NCBI GenBank assembly: GCA_045595785.1
Contig: JAZOBE010000048.1
Span: forward strand, 12,423-76,422
DNA: 64,000 bases
DNA from: SFLA01 sp045595785
Lineage (GTDB): Bacteria; Bacillota; Clostridia; Oscillospirales; CAG-382
Direction of reading: 5' to 3'
Part shown: positions 18,315 to 27,402 of the stretch, one piece after another
Numbering within the stretch: the first letter of the stretch is position 1
Layout: each line of letters starts with the position of its first letter
Notes under the pieces: model-generated
The model's input: only the letters and a program-made list of their open reading frames with translations
Told to the model about the DNA's origin: nothing
The model's database searches: none
Made by a program: the position numbers and the translations under genes

Positions 18315-18860
18315 TTACTTAAAGTCCTTGGGTATTTTGCTCATCGGTTTTTCCAGCAACATCACAATAATTGCGCAGACGATGCCGTTGATAAGCACGT
18401 AAGGCGCGTTATAGACGATGGAATAAATAAAAGGAGACGCGGTGGTGATACCGTAAACGGTTTCGGATGCGGTGATGGCGTAAATGGTAATACCGCTTAC
18501 AAAATGCACGAGAAACCGTACTCCCGTGGCAACAGCCGTGCCGGGAAGAGCTTTTTTGAAAAAGCCTGCGGTGCCGACAGCGGCATAAGCCAAAACGTAA
18601 TCGAACATAACCGAGGGGAATCCCCAGCCGATACCGCCCCAGACGATAGCTTTAAGCAGTCCGAAAACAGCGCCGGTAGCAATTCCCCACACGCCGCCGC
18701 GGCGGAGCGCAAGAATTACCAGAGGAACCATAAGTATATCCAGTCCTCCCCCCTGCATCCAGGCAAAATCCAGCTCCAGCGGACAAAGTGCCAGCCCGAG
18801 CGCTACGGTTATGCCGCATTCGCAGAGTATGAGTAATTTTTCTTTTGCTTTTTTGTTCAT
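18315..18860 (-). CDS. thiT: ECF thiamine transporter S-component ThiT
   Basis: 181 residues, six membrane helices, the standard size of ThiT/YuaJ. It shows the ligand-site features of the family: the WMQGGGLDI segment at about 34-42, GGVWG at about 55-59 and a WGGIGWGFPSVMFDY region. ThiT binds thiamine at nanomolar affinity and works with a shared energizing module (EcfA, EcfA', EcfT), which is not in this window. The upstream TPP riboswitch at 18990-19072 independently confirms thiamine as the substrate. Confidence 0.94.
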   Translation of the reverse strand: MNKKAKEKLLILCECGITVALGLALCPLELDFAWMQGGGLDILMVPLVILALRRGGVWGIATGAVFGLLKAIVWGGIGWGFPSVMFDYVLAYAAVGTAGFFKKALPGTAVATGVRFLVHFVSGITIYAITASETVYGITTASPFIYSIVYNAPYVLINGIVCAIIVMLLEKPMSKIPKDFK

Positions 18861-18900
18861 TTCTTTTGTTAAAGACGCTTGCTTTATGGTTTATACCGGG

Positions 18901-18947
18901 AAAAACAAAAGATCCGACTTGCCTTTTTTATTAAGAACAAGTCGGAT
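18901..18947 (-). terminator. Riboswitch-controlled terminator upstream of thiT
   Basis: Perfect 10-bp stem on the minus strand (18947-18938 with 18921-18912, sequence ATCCGACTTG and complement) followed by CTTTTGTTTTT. It lies between the TPP aptamer and the thiT start, so it is the expression platform: thiamine pyrophosphate should promote termination. A GGCGC...GCGCC stem at about 18966-18989 lies between aptamer and terminator. Confidence 0.82.
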
Positions 18948-18989
18948 AAATCTTTATCATTTCTCGGCGCAAAGCGGAAAAGCCGCGCC

Positions 18990-19072
18990 TTTTCTCCCTT
19001 CAACAGTATTATCTGACAGGTTCAACGGGTATGATCTCAGCCGTGGGTTATTGTGCCCACAGCACCCCTTAA
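18990..19072 (-). ncRNA. TPP riboswitch (THI element)
   Basis: On the minus strand the conserved THI-box elements appear in order: AAGGGGTGCT, then GGCTGAGATCATACCCG, then GAACCTG, then a GATAATAC segment and GAAGGGA. These are the invariant pyrimidine- and pyrophosphate-binding parts of the TPP aptamer. It lies immediately upstream of thiT with a terminator between, so control is by transcription attenuation. Confidence 0.95.
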
Positions 19073-19081
19073 TGATGATAT

Positions 19082-19786
19082 TTAATTGTAATTAATACGG
19101 AATTCCACGCCAACCTCTACCGTGTAATCGGATTTATCGGGCTTTACACCGGGAATATAAGGCGGTGTATCCTGATAAACGGCGGTAAAGCTGATGGAAT
19201 ATGAAACGGGTGTGCCGTCCTCGGAGACAATATACTCGCAGACAATATTCTTAAACTCGGATTCGTCCTTAACCACGCTGGCAACACCGCAAATTTCGGG
19301 AAGCGCCGCGCCCAAAAGGTCGTATATAACTCCGCTGTTTGTATTGTCCTTGATATAATGGCGGTAAATGGTGCCTGCAAGGGAGGATCCCGACTCGGTC
19401 TTGGTAACCGCTTTCTCATCAAAAACCAGAGGAAGTGCGTATATCATAGACGAGCGAAGGGTTATCCAATCGGTCTCGCTGTTGACACCGTCAGTATTAA
19501 GGACGCCGTCTTTCCAGGTAATTTTGCTTTTACCCAGATTATCGCCAAGGAAGGTCTCTTCTATCTCTGCGGTAAGAGTTTGGGGGGAATCCGACACGGA
19601 TACGTCGCCGGAAGCAAGCAGGACACATTTTTTGCCCATCTCCACGCGAAGCGTAAAGCTGTAATCGTTGTACTCCGTATCGGCAAAGCCGTCTTTTACC
19701 GGTTGGATATGAGTTATATCTGCAGAATCGCAGGATGCAAGAAGCACAAGACAAAGGGTGAGGAGAATTAAAATATACTTTTTCAC
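19082..19786 (-). CDS. Lipoprotein of unknown function, in the Gld-type ABC operon
   Basis: 234 residues. Signal sequence with a lipobox LLAS-Cys19, so it is a lipid-anchored outer-face protein. The rest is a beta-rich domain with no recognised family. The start is a GTG at 19786 overlapping the TGA of the DUF4340 gene as GTGA, with an AGGAG site upstream. It is the last gene of the ABC/Gldg/DUF4340 operon and probably an accessory surface subunit. Confidence 0.8.
   Translation of the reverse strand: MKKYILILLTLCLVLLASCDSADITHIQPVKDGFADTEYNDYSFTLRVEMGKKCVLLASGDVSVSDSPQTLTAEIEETFLGDNLGKSKITWKDGVLNTDGVNSETDWITLRSSMIYALPLVFDEKAVTKTESGSSLAGTIYRHYIKDNTNSGVIYDLLGAALPEICGVASVVKDESEFKNIVCEYIVSEDGTPVSYSISFTAVYQDTPPYIPGVKPDKSDYTVEVGVEFRINYN
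19085..19113 (-). promoter_or_regulatory. Candidate promoter of the TPP riboswitch-thiT unit
   Basis: Minus strand TTGGCG (19113-19108), 17-base spacer, TACAAT (19090-19085), inside the 3' end of the lipoprotein gene. Places the transcript start about 7 bases before the aptamer. Hexamers are imperfect; read-through from the upstream operon is the alternative. Confidence 0.5.
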
Positions 19787-22290
19787 TTTATTTCTTCTCC
19801 TGCAAGGAAGGCTTCAAATCTTTCGATAGTCTCCAGCACCTCATAGGTGAGGGTGTAATATCCGCCTGCGCCATCTATGGTATAGTAGGCTTTGGTGGAG
19901 GTTACGCGGTAGAAGATTATCTCATCCTGCTTGGTCTCGCTCTTTATCTTCAGACGCAGCATTTCACTGCCCTTCTCTCCGTCAACAAGGTTATACTCGC
20001 CGTCACGGGAGATGTTGATTACCGAAACGTATACCTTACGGAAGGTATCCATATCCAGTTCCTTGCCGTTAACGGAAACCGTCTTAACGGTGCCGTTTTC
20101 GTCCTTACCGAAAACGCAGGTGTAATCCTTGCCGTTAAAGGTAAAGGTCATTTCGTCAAGGTCGTCGATAATCATCATAAACAGAGAGGAGCTGAGGTAA
20201 TCGGTAGGCTCCCACTCCATCCAAGGTGCGGTCTCAAGAGTGATACGTGCGATATAGGGGTTTGCAAACTTGACTTCCTCACCGTTTTCGGTGGTGGTTA
20301 TCATAGACATTGCGTAACGGGAGCCGTCCTCCAAGGGGTCGGTAAGCAGGATATCCATTGTATATCCGCCGTATACGTAATGTATCTGCATTGCAGGGTT
20401 GATATCAACGTCCTGCACGCCGTCCTCTGCATAGACGGGATTGCCGTTTTCGTCTGTCTTCCAGGTAGCGAAGCCGAAATCAACAAGGTCCTTGTTTTCA
20501 ACACCTATCTTTACGACCTCATCTCCGGTGAGAACGCAGACAGACATAAGATATTCAACGTATTTGGTGGTGTTAACGTAAGCGTAGTTTCTGTCCTCAG
20601 GCACAAACTCGTCGGTAGTTATCATCCACAGACCGATAAACGCATCTGCAGGGTTAGCGTCAACGTCCCCTGCCATAATGCGTATCTCATCGGTAACCAT
20701 AAGCTTTTTGGTGGAATAACCCTCAATATCGATACGAACGTATTTTACGGGGTCTTCACTCTTAAAGTCCAGATTATATACCTTATAGGTGCCGTCCTTC
20801 TGGTCCTTAAAGGTATCTGCGCCGTAAAGTGCGGCAGTCTGGAAGGTAGAACCGTCGGTACAAACGTAGATCTCAACGCTTTCGGGAACGAATGCGCCCT
20901 TTGCTTCGTCTCTTACGAAGGGAATTTTAAGGGAATATTCCCCGTTTTTGGAAATACGGTTGGTGGATATCGCCATCTGGATGGATTCTCCGTCCTTGGA
21001 GCCCATACCGATAAAGTTGGTGTCCTTTGTCCAATCCTCATAAACGCCGGAAAGACGCTTAAGGTCGGTAAGCATAGTGGCAACGTCTGCCTCCGAGTTG
21101 GAAAGAACGATGTTGCTGGAAGCCGCCATCGCTCTGCGGAGACGGATGCTTATGCTCTGATCCAGATCACGATAATAGATAAGCATTTTATCTATTGAAT
21201 AAATTGCGTTGGTATCCGAAATGGGATAAACCAATGTAGCAGTAAGGAAGGTTTCGCCTCCTGCGGCAAAGGTGGAAGCCACGTCTGCGGCAAGCAGGAG
21301 ATAAACGTGATCCTTTCCGTCATAACGGGCATAGTTGTATGAGCCGGTGGAATCAACGTCGCCGATAATAAGCTTGTGAGTCTCGCCGTCCATAGTCTCA
21401 ATAATAACGGTGGCGGTAGAGCCCTCGCCGTCAAGACCGTACTGGGAGAAATCCTTGGGGTTTTTAACCTTACCCTCGGCGCAGGTGTAGGTGGCGTTTA
21501 CCACCAGATAAGAGAACGCCTCTGCGTTAAGCTCAACACCCTCCGCACCCTCAACGTAGAAGGTGGAGGATTTTTTATCGGGACGGTAGACCTTAAAAGC
21601 GGTCTTTTGGTTTTTAACGCTGATAGATTTTACGTCGCTTCTGGTGATGGAAGGATACAGGAAGGGCTTGCCTGTGGAGGTCACCACGTCACCATCTGTA
21701 TCATATCCGTCCAGCGCACGGAGAGAAAGGGATATTTTCTCTTTTCCGCAAAGGGAAAGAATGGTGTTTACAAACATATTCTCGCCGTCAAAGGCGTAGG
21801 GCGTGCCGTCCTCAAGAAAACGGAAGAACTCCTCTTTCTTGAAGGAAACACTTTCGTTTCCTACGGAAATTACGCAAAATTCGCTTCCAGTGCCGGTTTT
21901 TACCTTGATCTTTCCGCATTCGCCCACAGAAAGTGCAAACTTGTACACGATACTGCCCGTCTTATCAGCGGAAAGGGTATCCTCATCGGCAGAGAAGGAA
22001 ATGGTAGCCTTAAGCTCCTCAAGTGCGTCCTTCCCCTCGGCAGACATAACGTAAAGAGGATCTATCTCCGTTTCGGTAGCAGGCTCATAGAGGAAGATAA
22101 AATATCCTGCGATAAGCACTGCCGCCGCCGCGAGAATTGCAATAATAACAAAGAGGGGGCGTTTGCCGGAAGACTTTTTGCCTTTACCCGTCTCTCCGCC
22201 CTTGGTGGCGAAGGTAGAGTTTTCGGCAGTTATCTCCTCCTCGGGAGTAAAGGTCTCGGCATCTGTATAGATAATATCGTTGCGCTTCAT
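19783..22290 (-). CDS. DUF4340 domain-containing membrane-anchored protein
   Basis: 835 residues. An acidic cytoplasmic N-terminus (1-42), one membrane helix at about 43-66, then a long extracellular region with repeated DUF4340-like units (segments such as SDVKSISVKNQ and DSTGSYNYARYDG). DUF4340 proteins are regular neighbours of GldA/GldF/GldG-type ABC transporters. The gene starts one base before the end of the Gldg stop region, so the genes are effectively contiguous. It is longer than most DUF4340 proteins, with an extra C-terminal part that may bind an extracellular ligand. Function unknown. Confidence 0.85.
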   Translation of the reverse strand: MKRNDIIYTDAETFTPEEEITAENSTFATKGGETGKGKKSSGKRPLFVIIAILAAAAVLIAGYFIFLYEPATETEIDPLYVMSAEGKDALEELKATISFSADEDTLSADKTGSIVYKFALSVGECGKIKVKTGTGSEFCVISVGNESVSFKKEEFFRFLEDGTPYAFDGENMFVNTILSLCGKEKISLSLRALDGYDTDGDVVTSTGKPFLYPSITRSDVKSISVKNQKTAFKVYRPDKKSSTFYVEGAEGVELNAEAFSYLVVNATYTCAEGKVKNPKDFSQYGLDGEGSTATVIIETMDGETHKLIIGDVDSTGSYNYARYDGKDHVYLLLAADVASTFAAGGETFLTATLVYPISDTNAIYSIDKMLIYYRDLDQSISIRLRRAMAASSNIVLSNSEADVATMLTDLKRLSGVYEDWTKDTNFIGMGSKDGESIQMAISTNRISKNGEYSLKIPFVRDEAKGAFVPESVEIYVCTDGSTFQTAALYGADTFKDQKDGTYKVYNLDFKSEDPVKYVRIDIEGYSTKKLMVTDEIRIMAGDVDANPADAFIGLWMITTDEFVPEDRNYAYVNTTKYVEYLMSVCVLTGDEVVKIGVENKDLVDFGFATWKTDENGNPVYAEDGVQDVDINPAMQIHYVYGGYTMDILLTDPLEDGSRYAMSMITTTENGEEVKFANPYIARITLETAPWMEWEPTDYLSSSLFMMIIDDLDEMTFTFNGKDYTCVFGKDENGTVKTVSVNGKELDMDTFRKVYVSVINISRDGEYNLVDGEKGSEMLRLKIKSETKQDEIIFYRVTSTKAYYTIDGAGGYYTLTYEVLETIERFEAFLAGEEIK

Positions 22291-23802
22291 TTACAGGTGT
22301 CTCCTCTTGATATACACGCCGACACCCACTACAAGCACGATAAGGGGTGCAACGGCTATAACGATTACGGACAGAGTCTTTGCCTCGCCCGTTTCAAGTG
22401 CAAGTGCGGTATCTGCAAATACCTTATAGTCGATATCGGGAGAAACTCTCTCGGTAGACATCATTCTCGCCGCAGATTCGATAACCTCACGGTTGCCGTA
22501 CTGTGCGGTAAGGCTTTCGTTGGAAACGAAATCCGTACTGCCGCAAAGAGCAACGTACTGGAACTTGGCGGCGTTGGTATCGTCATAATCCATAAAGGTG
22601 GCGATGTTAAGCAAAGGATGCTTTCCGCTTACGCCTGCTTTATCTGTTGCTTCCGCAAAGGTGGTAAAGGAGGTATCAACAGACGCGCCATTGGATGCCT
22701 TGCCGGGAACAAGCTTTACAGCGTTGCCGAAAACCGTCTTAACGTCGGAATCATCGGAAAAAGCGATATGAAGCTGTGCGGCAACGGTGCCTACCTCACC
22801 TGCAGACTGAGCAAGCAGTTTTTTGCTGTTGAGGCTGAGAGAATGTGTATTATCGGTAAGCAGGTCGTGAGGAGCGTAATCCATACCCCAAACGTCACTG
22901 AGATAAGAGCGCAGGTTGGGAAGATCGGGAGTAGACGCATCCACAAACACCATAAGAGAACGGTATTCCTTAAGGAAGTTGTTTATAATAACCGTTTCGT
23001 CTGCGGCGTTGGGGTTCTCTGCGTCAAAGCCCACAAGGTCCATCTGGGGATTACAGATAACCATTATACGGGCAGAAGCAAATGCTTCCTTAAGCTCACT
23101 CTCACTTGCGGCAGCAAGGTCGATAGTCTGTGTGGCAAAGCCCACGTCCTCAAAGAGTGATTTAAGCTTTTCGGGAACAGTCTCGCCGTGGCCCTTGGTA
23201 AAGATTACGGAATAAGGCTGGTCGATAGAGCACTGGGTAATAGCGGTGACCATACGTGCTTCACCGTTATACGCATACAGAGAATTATCCGATTCAGCTA
23301 CCATAAAGAAGGAATCAAAGGTGAGAACACGGGTGTGGTACTTACCCTCAACGATAATGTTGGAGGCGGTAAGATTGGTCTGTGTATAGTGCTTGATATC
23401 GTTAACGTACTTTGGGTCCGCGGTAACGTCGAAGTAAGCAACCTCGATATTATCGGGGAATTTTTCTGCAAACGCCAAAACCGTCTCGTGTACCATACGG
23501 AGATAGTTGAAGTTACCTGTCTCGTATTCCTCAAGTCTGTCGCGGGCGGTGCAGAAGTGGACGGTAATATCAAAATCATCGCCCAGATTTTCAAGATACT
23601 CCACAGTCTCATCACCGATAGAATAAAACTCCTCATCGGTAAAGTCGATAGAAAAGATGTGGGAAGCGTTGAATGCGGTTATTACCAGATTTATACCGAT
23701 AATAAGCGCCAGAGTTACCGCGGTAAGAGCCACGGAAAGTCCGCCGTATTTGAATTTACGGGAGTTAAGTATATTTTTAAGAGATTTTTTATTGTTCGCC
23801 AT
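22291..23802 (-). CDS. GldG-family ABC transporter accessory protein
   Basis: 503 residues, one membrane helix near the N-terminus (about 20-42) and one near the C-terminus (about 475-497), with a large external domain between. Internal blocks such as VIFTKGHGE and the FYSIGDETVEYLENL segment match the GldG/ABC-type uncharacterized transport family, whose central domain resembles an amidohydrolase-like fold without known catalysis. In the Bacteroidota, GldA-GldF-GldG support gliding and secretion; in Clostridia the same module has no assigned function. It lies between the ABC-2 permease and the DUF4340 gene. Confidence 0.87.
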   Translation of the reverse strand: MANNKKSLKNILNSRKFKYGGLSVALTAVTLALIIGINLVITAFNASHIFSIDFTDEEFYSIGDETVEYLENLGDDFDITVHFCTARDRLEEYETGNFNYLRMVHETVLAFAEKFPDNIEVAYFDVTADPKYVNDIKHYTQTNLTASNIIVEGKYHTRVLTFDSFFMVAESDNSLYAYNGEARMVTAITQCSIDQPYSVIFTKGHGETVPEKLKSLFEDVGFATQTIDLAAASESELKEAFASARIMVICNPQMDLVGFDAENPNAADETVIINNFLKEYRSLMVFVDASTPDLPNLRSYLSDVWGMDYAPHDLLTDNTHSLSLNSKKLLAQSAGEVGTVAAQLHIAFSDDSDVKTVFGNAVKLVPGKASNGASVDTSFTTFAEATDKAGVSGKHPLLNIATFMDYDDTNAAKFQYVALCGSTDFVSNESLTAQYGNREVIESAARMMSTERVSPDIDYKVFADTALALETGEAKTLSVIVIAVAPLIVLVVGVGVYIKRRHL

Positions 23803-23816
23803 TTTACTTTACCTCC

Positions 23817-24524
23817 TTATGACCAGCGGCGCTTTTCATATACGCGCACGGTAAGGAAAAGGAACACCGCGGTAAAGCTGATAAAGTAAACTACCGCGCT
23901 AAGGTCAAGAATTCCGCTTGACATGGTTGCGTATCTGTCAATTACAGAAAACCACTTGATAAAGGTGCGTACCCACTCAACCGGAATGGAGGAGGCAAGC
24001 AGACCTAAAATAAGGATTACCACTATAATACCCATGGAACCGATAGCGGCGTTAAGCTGGCTTTCGGTAAGAGAGGATATAAACACGCCCACAGCGATGA
24101 ACGCCGCGCCTATAAGGAACAGGCTGAGCACGTTAAGCAGTATATAGGAAAGGGAAGGGTTTCCGTAAAGATAGAGTAAATAGAAGTTAAAGGAGTTAAC
24201 GCCCAGAACGCAGGCGAAAACGGTGAGAGCCGCCAGATATTTCGCCATAACCATTGCGGTAAGGGAAATGGGCGCCGTAAGCAGTATCTGCTCGGACTTG
24301 GTGCGGCGGTCATCTGCAAAAAGCTTCATGGTAAGCAGGGGGATGAGTATGGCAAACACGAAAAGGAGTGCCAGGAAATAGGAAGACATGCTTCCCGTAT
24401 CCGCCTGAAGCAATACCAGGAAGGAGAACAGCGCACCGGAAACTGCAAGGAACATACCTGCAAACACGTATCCGATGGGAGTAGTAAAATATGAGCGAAG
24501 CTCACGCATATATATTGCACGCAT
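23817..24524 (-). CDS. ABC-2 type transporter permease (GldF-like)
   Basis: 235 residues with six membrane helices. The N-terminal RELRSYFTTPIGYV segment and the later LLTMKLFADDRRTKSEQILLT stretch are typical of GldF/ABC-2 membrane subunits. Its ATG overlaps the TAA of the ATPase gene (TAATG), so the two subunits are translated together. Direction of transport and substrate are unknown; ABC-2 proteins are usually exporters. Confidence 0.88.
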   Translation of the reverse strand: MRAIYMRELRSYFTTPIGYVFAGMFLAVSGALFSFLVLLQADTGSMSSYFLALLFVFAILIPLLTMKLFADDRRTKSEQILLTAPISLTAMVMAKYLAALTVFACVLGVNSFNFYLLYLYGNPSLSYILLNVLSLFLIGAAFIAVGVFISSLTESQLNAAIGSMGIIVVILILGLLASSIPVEWVRTFIKWFSVIDRYATMSSGILDLSAVVYFISFTAVFLFLTVRVYEKRRWS

Positions 24525-25510
24525 TATTGTTCCCCTGCCTTTCTGACACGCTTTACGGTTTTGCGGCTTTCTTTTTCTTTGTTCTTTTCGGTAAGACGGA
24601 TAAAGATATCCTCAAGATTCAATTCCATACCCTCAAGACCGATAAGATACCAGCCGTTTCTTGCAAGAAGCGAGAACAGCGGCTTGCGGATATCTATCTT
24701 GTCCTCAGATTCGATAAGATAGCTGGTGGAATCGGTATCACGCTTGCCCAAGACCTCTGCGTATTTTACGCCGGGAAGAGCCTTAAGCGCCTTAAGCACG
24801 TCGTTTTCAGGTCCAACGATCTTCGCCATAAGCTTACGGGAGCCGTCAACTGCATTGACAAGGTCCTGAGTGCGCTCGTTGGCAACGATCTGTCCCTTAT
24901 TTATAACCACGATCCTATCGCACACAGCCTGAACCTCAGGCAGAATGTGGGTGGAAAGTATAACGGTATGCTGTTTACCCAGCACACGGATAAGGTTACG
25001 TATCTCTATTATCTGCTTTGGGTCAAGACCAACGGTAGGCTCGTCGAATATAAGCACCTTGGGGTTTCCGATAAGCGCCTGAGCGATACCCACACGCTGA
25101 CGGTAGCCCTTGGAAAGGTTCTTTATTTTACGGTTGAACACGTCGGTTATCTTAACGACCTCGCAAACCTCTTTAAGGTGTGCGTCCTTGGGAAGGGTGC
25201 ATTTTTTAAGCTGATATACGAAGGTAAGGTATTCCTTTACCGTCATATCCACGTAAAGGGGAGGCTGCTCAGGAAGGAAGCCTATCTTGCGCTTTGCCTC
25301 AACGGGGTTTTCCAGAATATCCACACCGTCAATACGGCAGGAGCCGGAGGATGCGGACAGATATCCGGTAAGTATGTTGAGAGTGGTGGTCTTTCCTGCG
25401 CCGTTGGGGCCGAGGAAGCCCATTATCTCGCCCTCTTCTACGTTAAATGTAACGCCCTTGACCGCTTGTTTATCACCGAAATTCTTATAGACATCGATTA
25501 TTTCGATCAT
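24524..25510 (-). CDS. ABC transporter ATP-binding protein (GldA-like)
   Basis: 328 residues: a complete ABC domain with Walker A GPNGAGKT at 34-41, signature LSKGYRQR at 131-138, Walker B VLIFDEP at 151-157 and the H-loop STH, then a C-terminal DUF4162-like extension of about 100 residues common in ABC-2 exporters. It energises the GldF-like permease encoded next. The gene starts three bases after aspS ends, so it is likely co-transcribed with hisS and aspS despite the unrelated role. Confidence 0.92.
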   Translation of the reverse strand: MIEIIDVYKNFGDKQAVKGVTFNVEEGEIMGFLGPNGAGKTTTLNILTGYLSASSGSCRIDGVDILENPVEAKRKIGFLPEQPPLYVDMTVKEYLTFVYQLKKCTLPKDAHLKEVCEVVKITDVFNRKIKNLSKGYRQRVGIAQALIGNPKVLIFDEPTVGLDPKQIIEIRNLIRVLGKQHTVILSTHILPEVQAVCDRIVVINKGQIVANERTQDLVNAVDGSRKLMAKIVGPENDVLKALKALPGVKYAEVLGKRDTDSTSYLIESEDKIDIRKPLFSLLARNGWYLIGLEGMELNLEDIFIRLTEKNKEKESRKTVKRVRKAGEQ

Positions 25511-25513
25511 TTG

Positions 25514-27295
25514 TTATTTCTCCTGTTTATCAATACTAATACCCAGATCGATAAGCGCCTGTGCAGGTACTTCCGCGGGGCAGTCTGTCATAAGCTCGGA
25601 CGCGTTGGATACCTTGGGGAAGGCAACAACGTCACGCAAGGTGGGTGCGCCCAGCATCTGCATTACAAGTCTGTCCAGACCCAGCGCCATACCGCCGTGG
25701 GGAGGTGCGCCGTATTTGAATGCGTCAAGCAGATAGCCGAACTTTGCCTGCGCCTCCTCGTCGGAAAGGCCCAACAGACGGAATATGGTAGCCTGCAAAG
25801 CAGGGTCGGTTATACGGATAGAACCGGAGGAAAGCTCAATACCGTTAAGCACAAGGTCGTATGCCTTTGCACGGACAGAGCCTTTATCGGATTCAAGGTA
25901 ATCAAGACACTCGTCAAGAGGTGCGGTAAAGGGATGGTGCATTGCCAGCCACTCACCGGATTCGGGGTCTTTTTCAAAGAAGGGGAATTCAACTACCCAA
26001 AGGAAGCGGTATCCCTCTCTGGGAACGTCAAGTCTGTTTGCAGCCTCAACACGAAGCTGACCCAGCTGGGTAAGAACCGCGTTATCGTTGGTGTCTGCAA
26101 TAATAAACGCCACGTCTCCGTCAGCACAGTCCATACGGGTGCAGATGGAGTTAAGCTCGTCCTCGGTCATAAACTTAGCAAAGGAGCAGGTGGTGTTGCC
26201 GCCGACACGCTTTATCCAAGCCAGACCCTTTGCGCCGCAGGACTTTGCATACTCGGTAAGCTTGTCTATCTCCTTACGGGTGAGCTTGTCTGCATAGCCC
26301 TTGCAGTTGATGCCTCTTACACTGCCGCCTGCGCTTACTGCGCCGGTGAACACGGAGAAATCACAGCCCTTGACAATATCGGAAATATCAACGAGCTCCA
26401 TACCGAAGCGCATATCCGGCTTATCACTGCCGTAACGGTTCATACACTCACGGTAGGTGTAACGGGGAATGGGAGGAACGTCAACGTCCAGAGTTTCCTT
26501 GAATACTCTGCGGATGTAACCCTCACCTATATTCAGCACGTCCTCCATCTGAACGAAGGACATCTCAAAGTCGATCTGAGTGAATTCGGGCTGTCTGTCC
26601 GCACGAAGGTCCTCGTCACGGAAGCAACGTGCGATCTGCATATATCTGTCAAAGCCCGCAACCATGGAAAGCTGCTTGTAAAGCTGAGGAGACTGGGGAA
26701 GCGCGTAGAAGGAGCCCTTTCTTACACGGCTGGGAACGAGATAGTCACGTGCGCCCTCGGGAGTGGAGCGGATAAGCATGGGAGTCTCTATTTCGATAAA
26801 GCCGTTTTCATCAAAATAATCTCTGGTAACCTTTGCAACCTTGTGTCTGAACAGCAGATTTTGCATAAGGTCGGGACGGCGCAGGTCGAGATAACGGTGC
26901 TTTAAGCGCAGCTCCTCGTTTGCGCGGCTGTTTTCAACTATTTCAAAGGGAGTTGTCTGGGAAACAGACAGCACCTTCAATACGTCAACGGCGATCTCCA
27001 CCTCACCGGTGGGAATCTGCAGGTTTTTGGAGGAACGCTCTCTTACGGTTCCCTCTGCACACAGCACGTACTCACCGCGTACGGCAAATGCTTTTTCAAA
27101 CACCTCTCTGTCGGTATTATCGTCAAAAGCAAGCTGTACGATACCGCTTCTGTCACGCAGGTCGATAAATATAAGACCGCCAAGGTCACGCTGACGCTGG
27201 CACCAGCCCATTACGCAGGCACGCTCGCCTACGTTTTGTATGTTAAACTCACCGCAATAGTGAGTTCTTTTTGAATTGCCTAAAAGTTCTGCCAT
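25514..27295 (-). CDS. aspS: Aspartate--tRNA ligase
   Basis: 593 residues, standard for bacterial AspRS: N-terminal OB-fold anticodon-binding domain (1-100), class II catalytic core with RHRYLDLRRP (motif 1 region), FRDEDLRADRQPEFTQ (motif 2), the GAD insertion domain, and GMALGLDR (motif 3) near the C-terminus. Charges tRNA-Asp. The start MAELLG at 27295 is chosen because it gives the family N-terminus; the 5' open frame runs into a repeat element. It follows hisS, a very common clostridial pair. Confidence 0.96.
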   Translation of the reverse strand: MAELLGNSKRTHYCGEFNIQNVGERACVMGWCQRQRDLGGLIFIDLRDRSGIVQLAFDDNTDREVFEKAFAVRGEYVLCAEGTVRERSSKNLQIPTGEVEIAVDVLKVLSVSQTTPFEIVENSRANEELRLKHRYLDLRRPDLMQNLLFRHKVAKVTRDYFDENGFIEIETPMLIRSTPEGARDYLVPSRVRKGSFYALPQSPQLYKQLSMVAGFDRYMQIARCFRDEDLRADRQPEFTQIDFEMSFVQMEDVLNIGEGYIRRVFKETLDVDVPPIPRYTYRECMNRYGSDKPDMRFGMELVDISDIVKGCDFSVFTGAVSAGGSVRGINCKGYADKLTRKEIDKLTEYAKSCGAKGLAWIKRVGGNTTCSFAKFMTEDELNSICTRMDCADGDVAFIIADTNDNAVLTQLGQLRVEAANRLDVPREGYRFLWVVEFPFFEKDPESGEWLAMHHPFTAPLDECLDYLESDKGSVRAKAYDLVLNGIELSSGSIRITDPALQATIFRLLGLSDEEAQAKFGYLLDAFKYGAPPHGGMALGLDRLVMQMLGAPTLRDVVAFPKVSNASELMTDCPAEVPAQALIDLGISIDKQEK

Positions 27296-27325
27296 AGTTT
27301 TTGTTTTGCCTTCTTTCAAAGTATA

Positions 27326-27402
27326 GTGAATAATGAGAAATGAGGAATTACGGAAGATTTTTGCCGCCCGGCAAAAATCAACTATCATTCATCATTTTTT
27401 AT
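27326..27402 (-). repeat. Palindromic repeat of family D overlapping the hisS stop codon
   Basis: Outer arms ATGAGAAATGAGG and its near complement CATTCATCATT flank an inner stem ATTTTTGCCG/CGGCAAAAAT. The same plan occurs at 30043-30146 and 49285-49330. Here the outer arm includes the last codons and stop of hisS (27385-27387). Confidence 0.75.

Noticed and set aside
24491..26905. An 804-codon open frame on the plus strand
   Set aside because: It is antisense to aspS and the ABC ATPase gene, which are unmistakable; it results from codon bias of those genes and has no recognisable protein content. The same applies to 21376-23160, 82-1449 and 1407-2570 on the plus strand and 11193-12605 on the minus strand.
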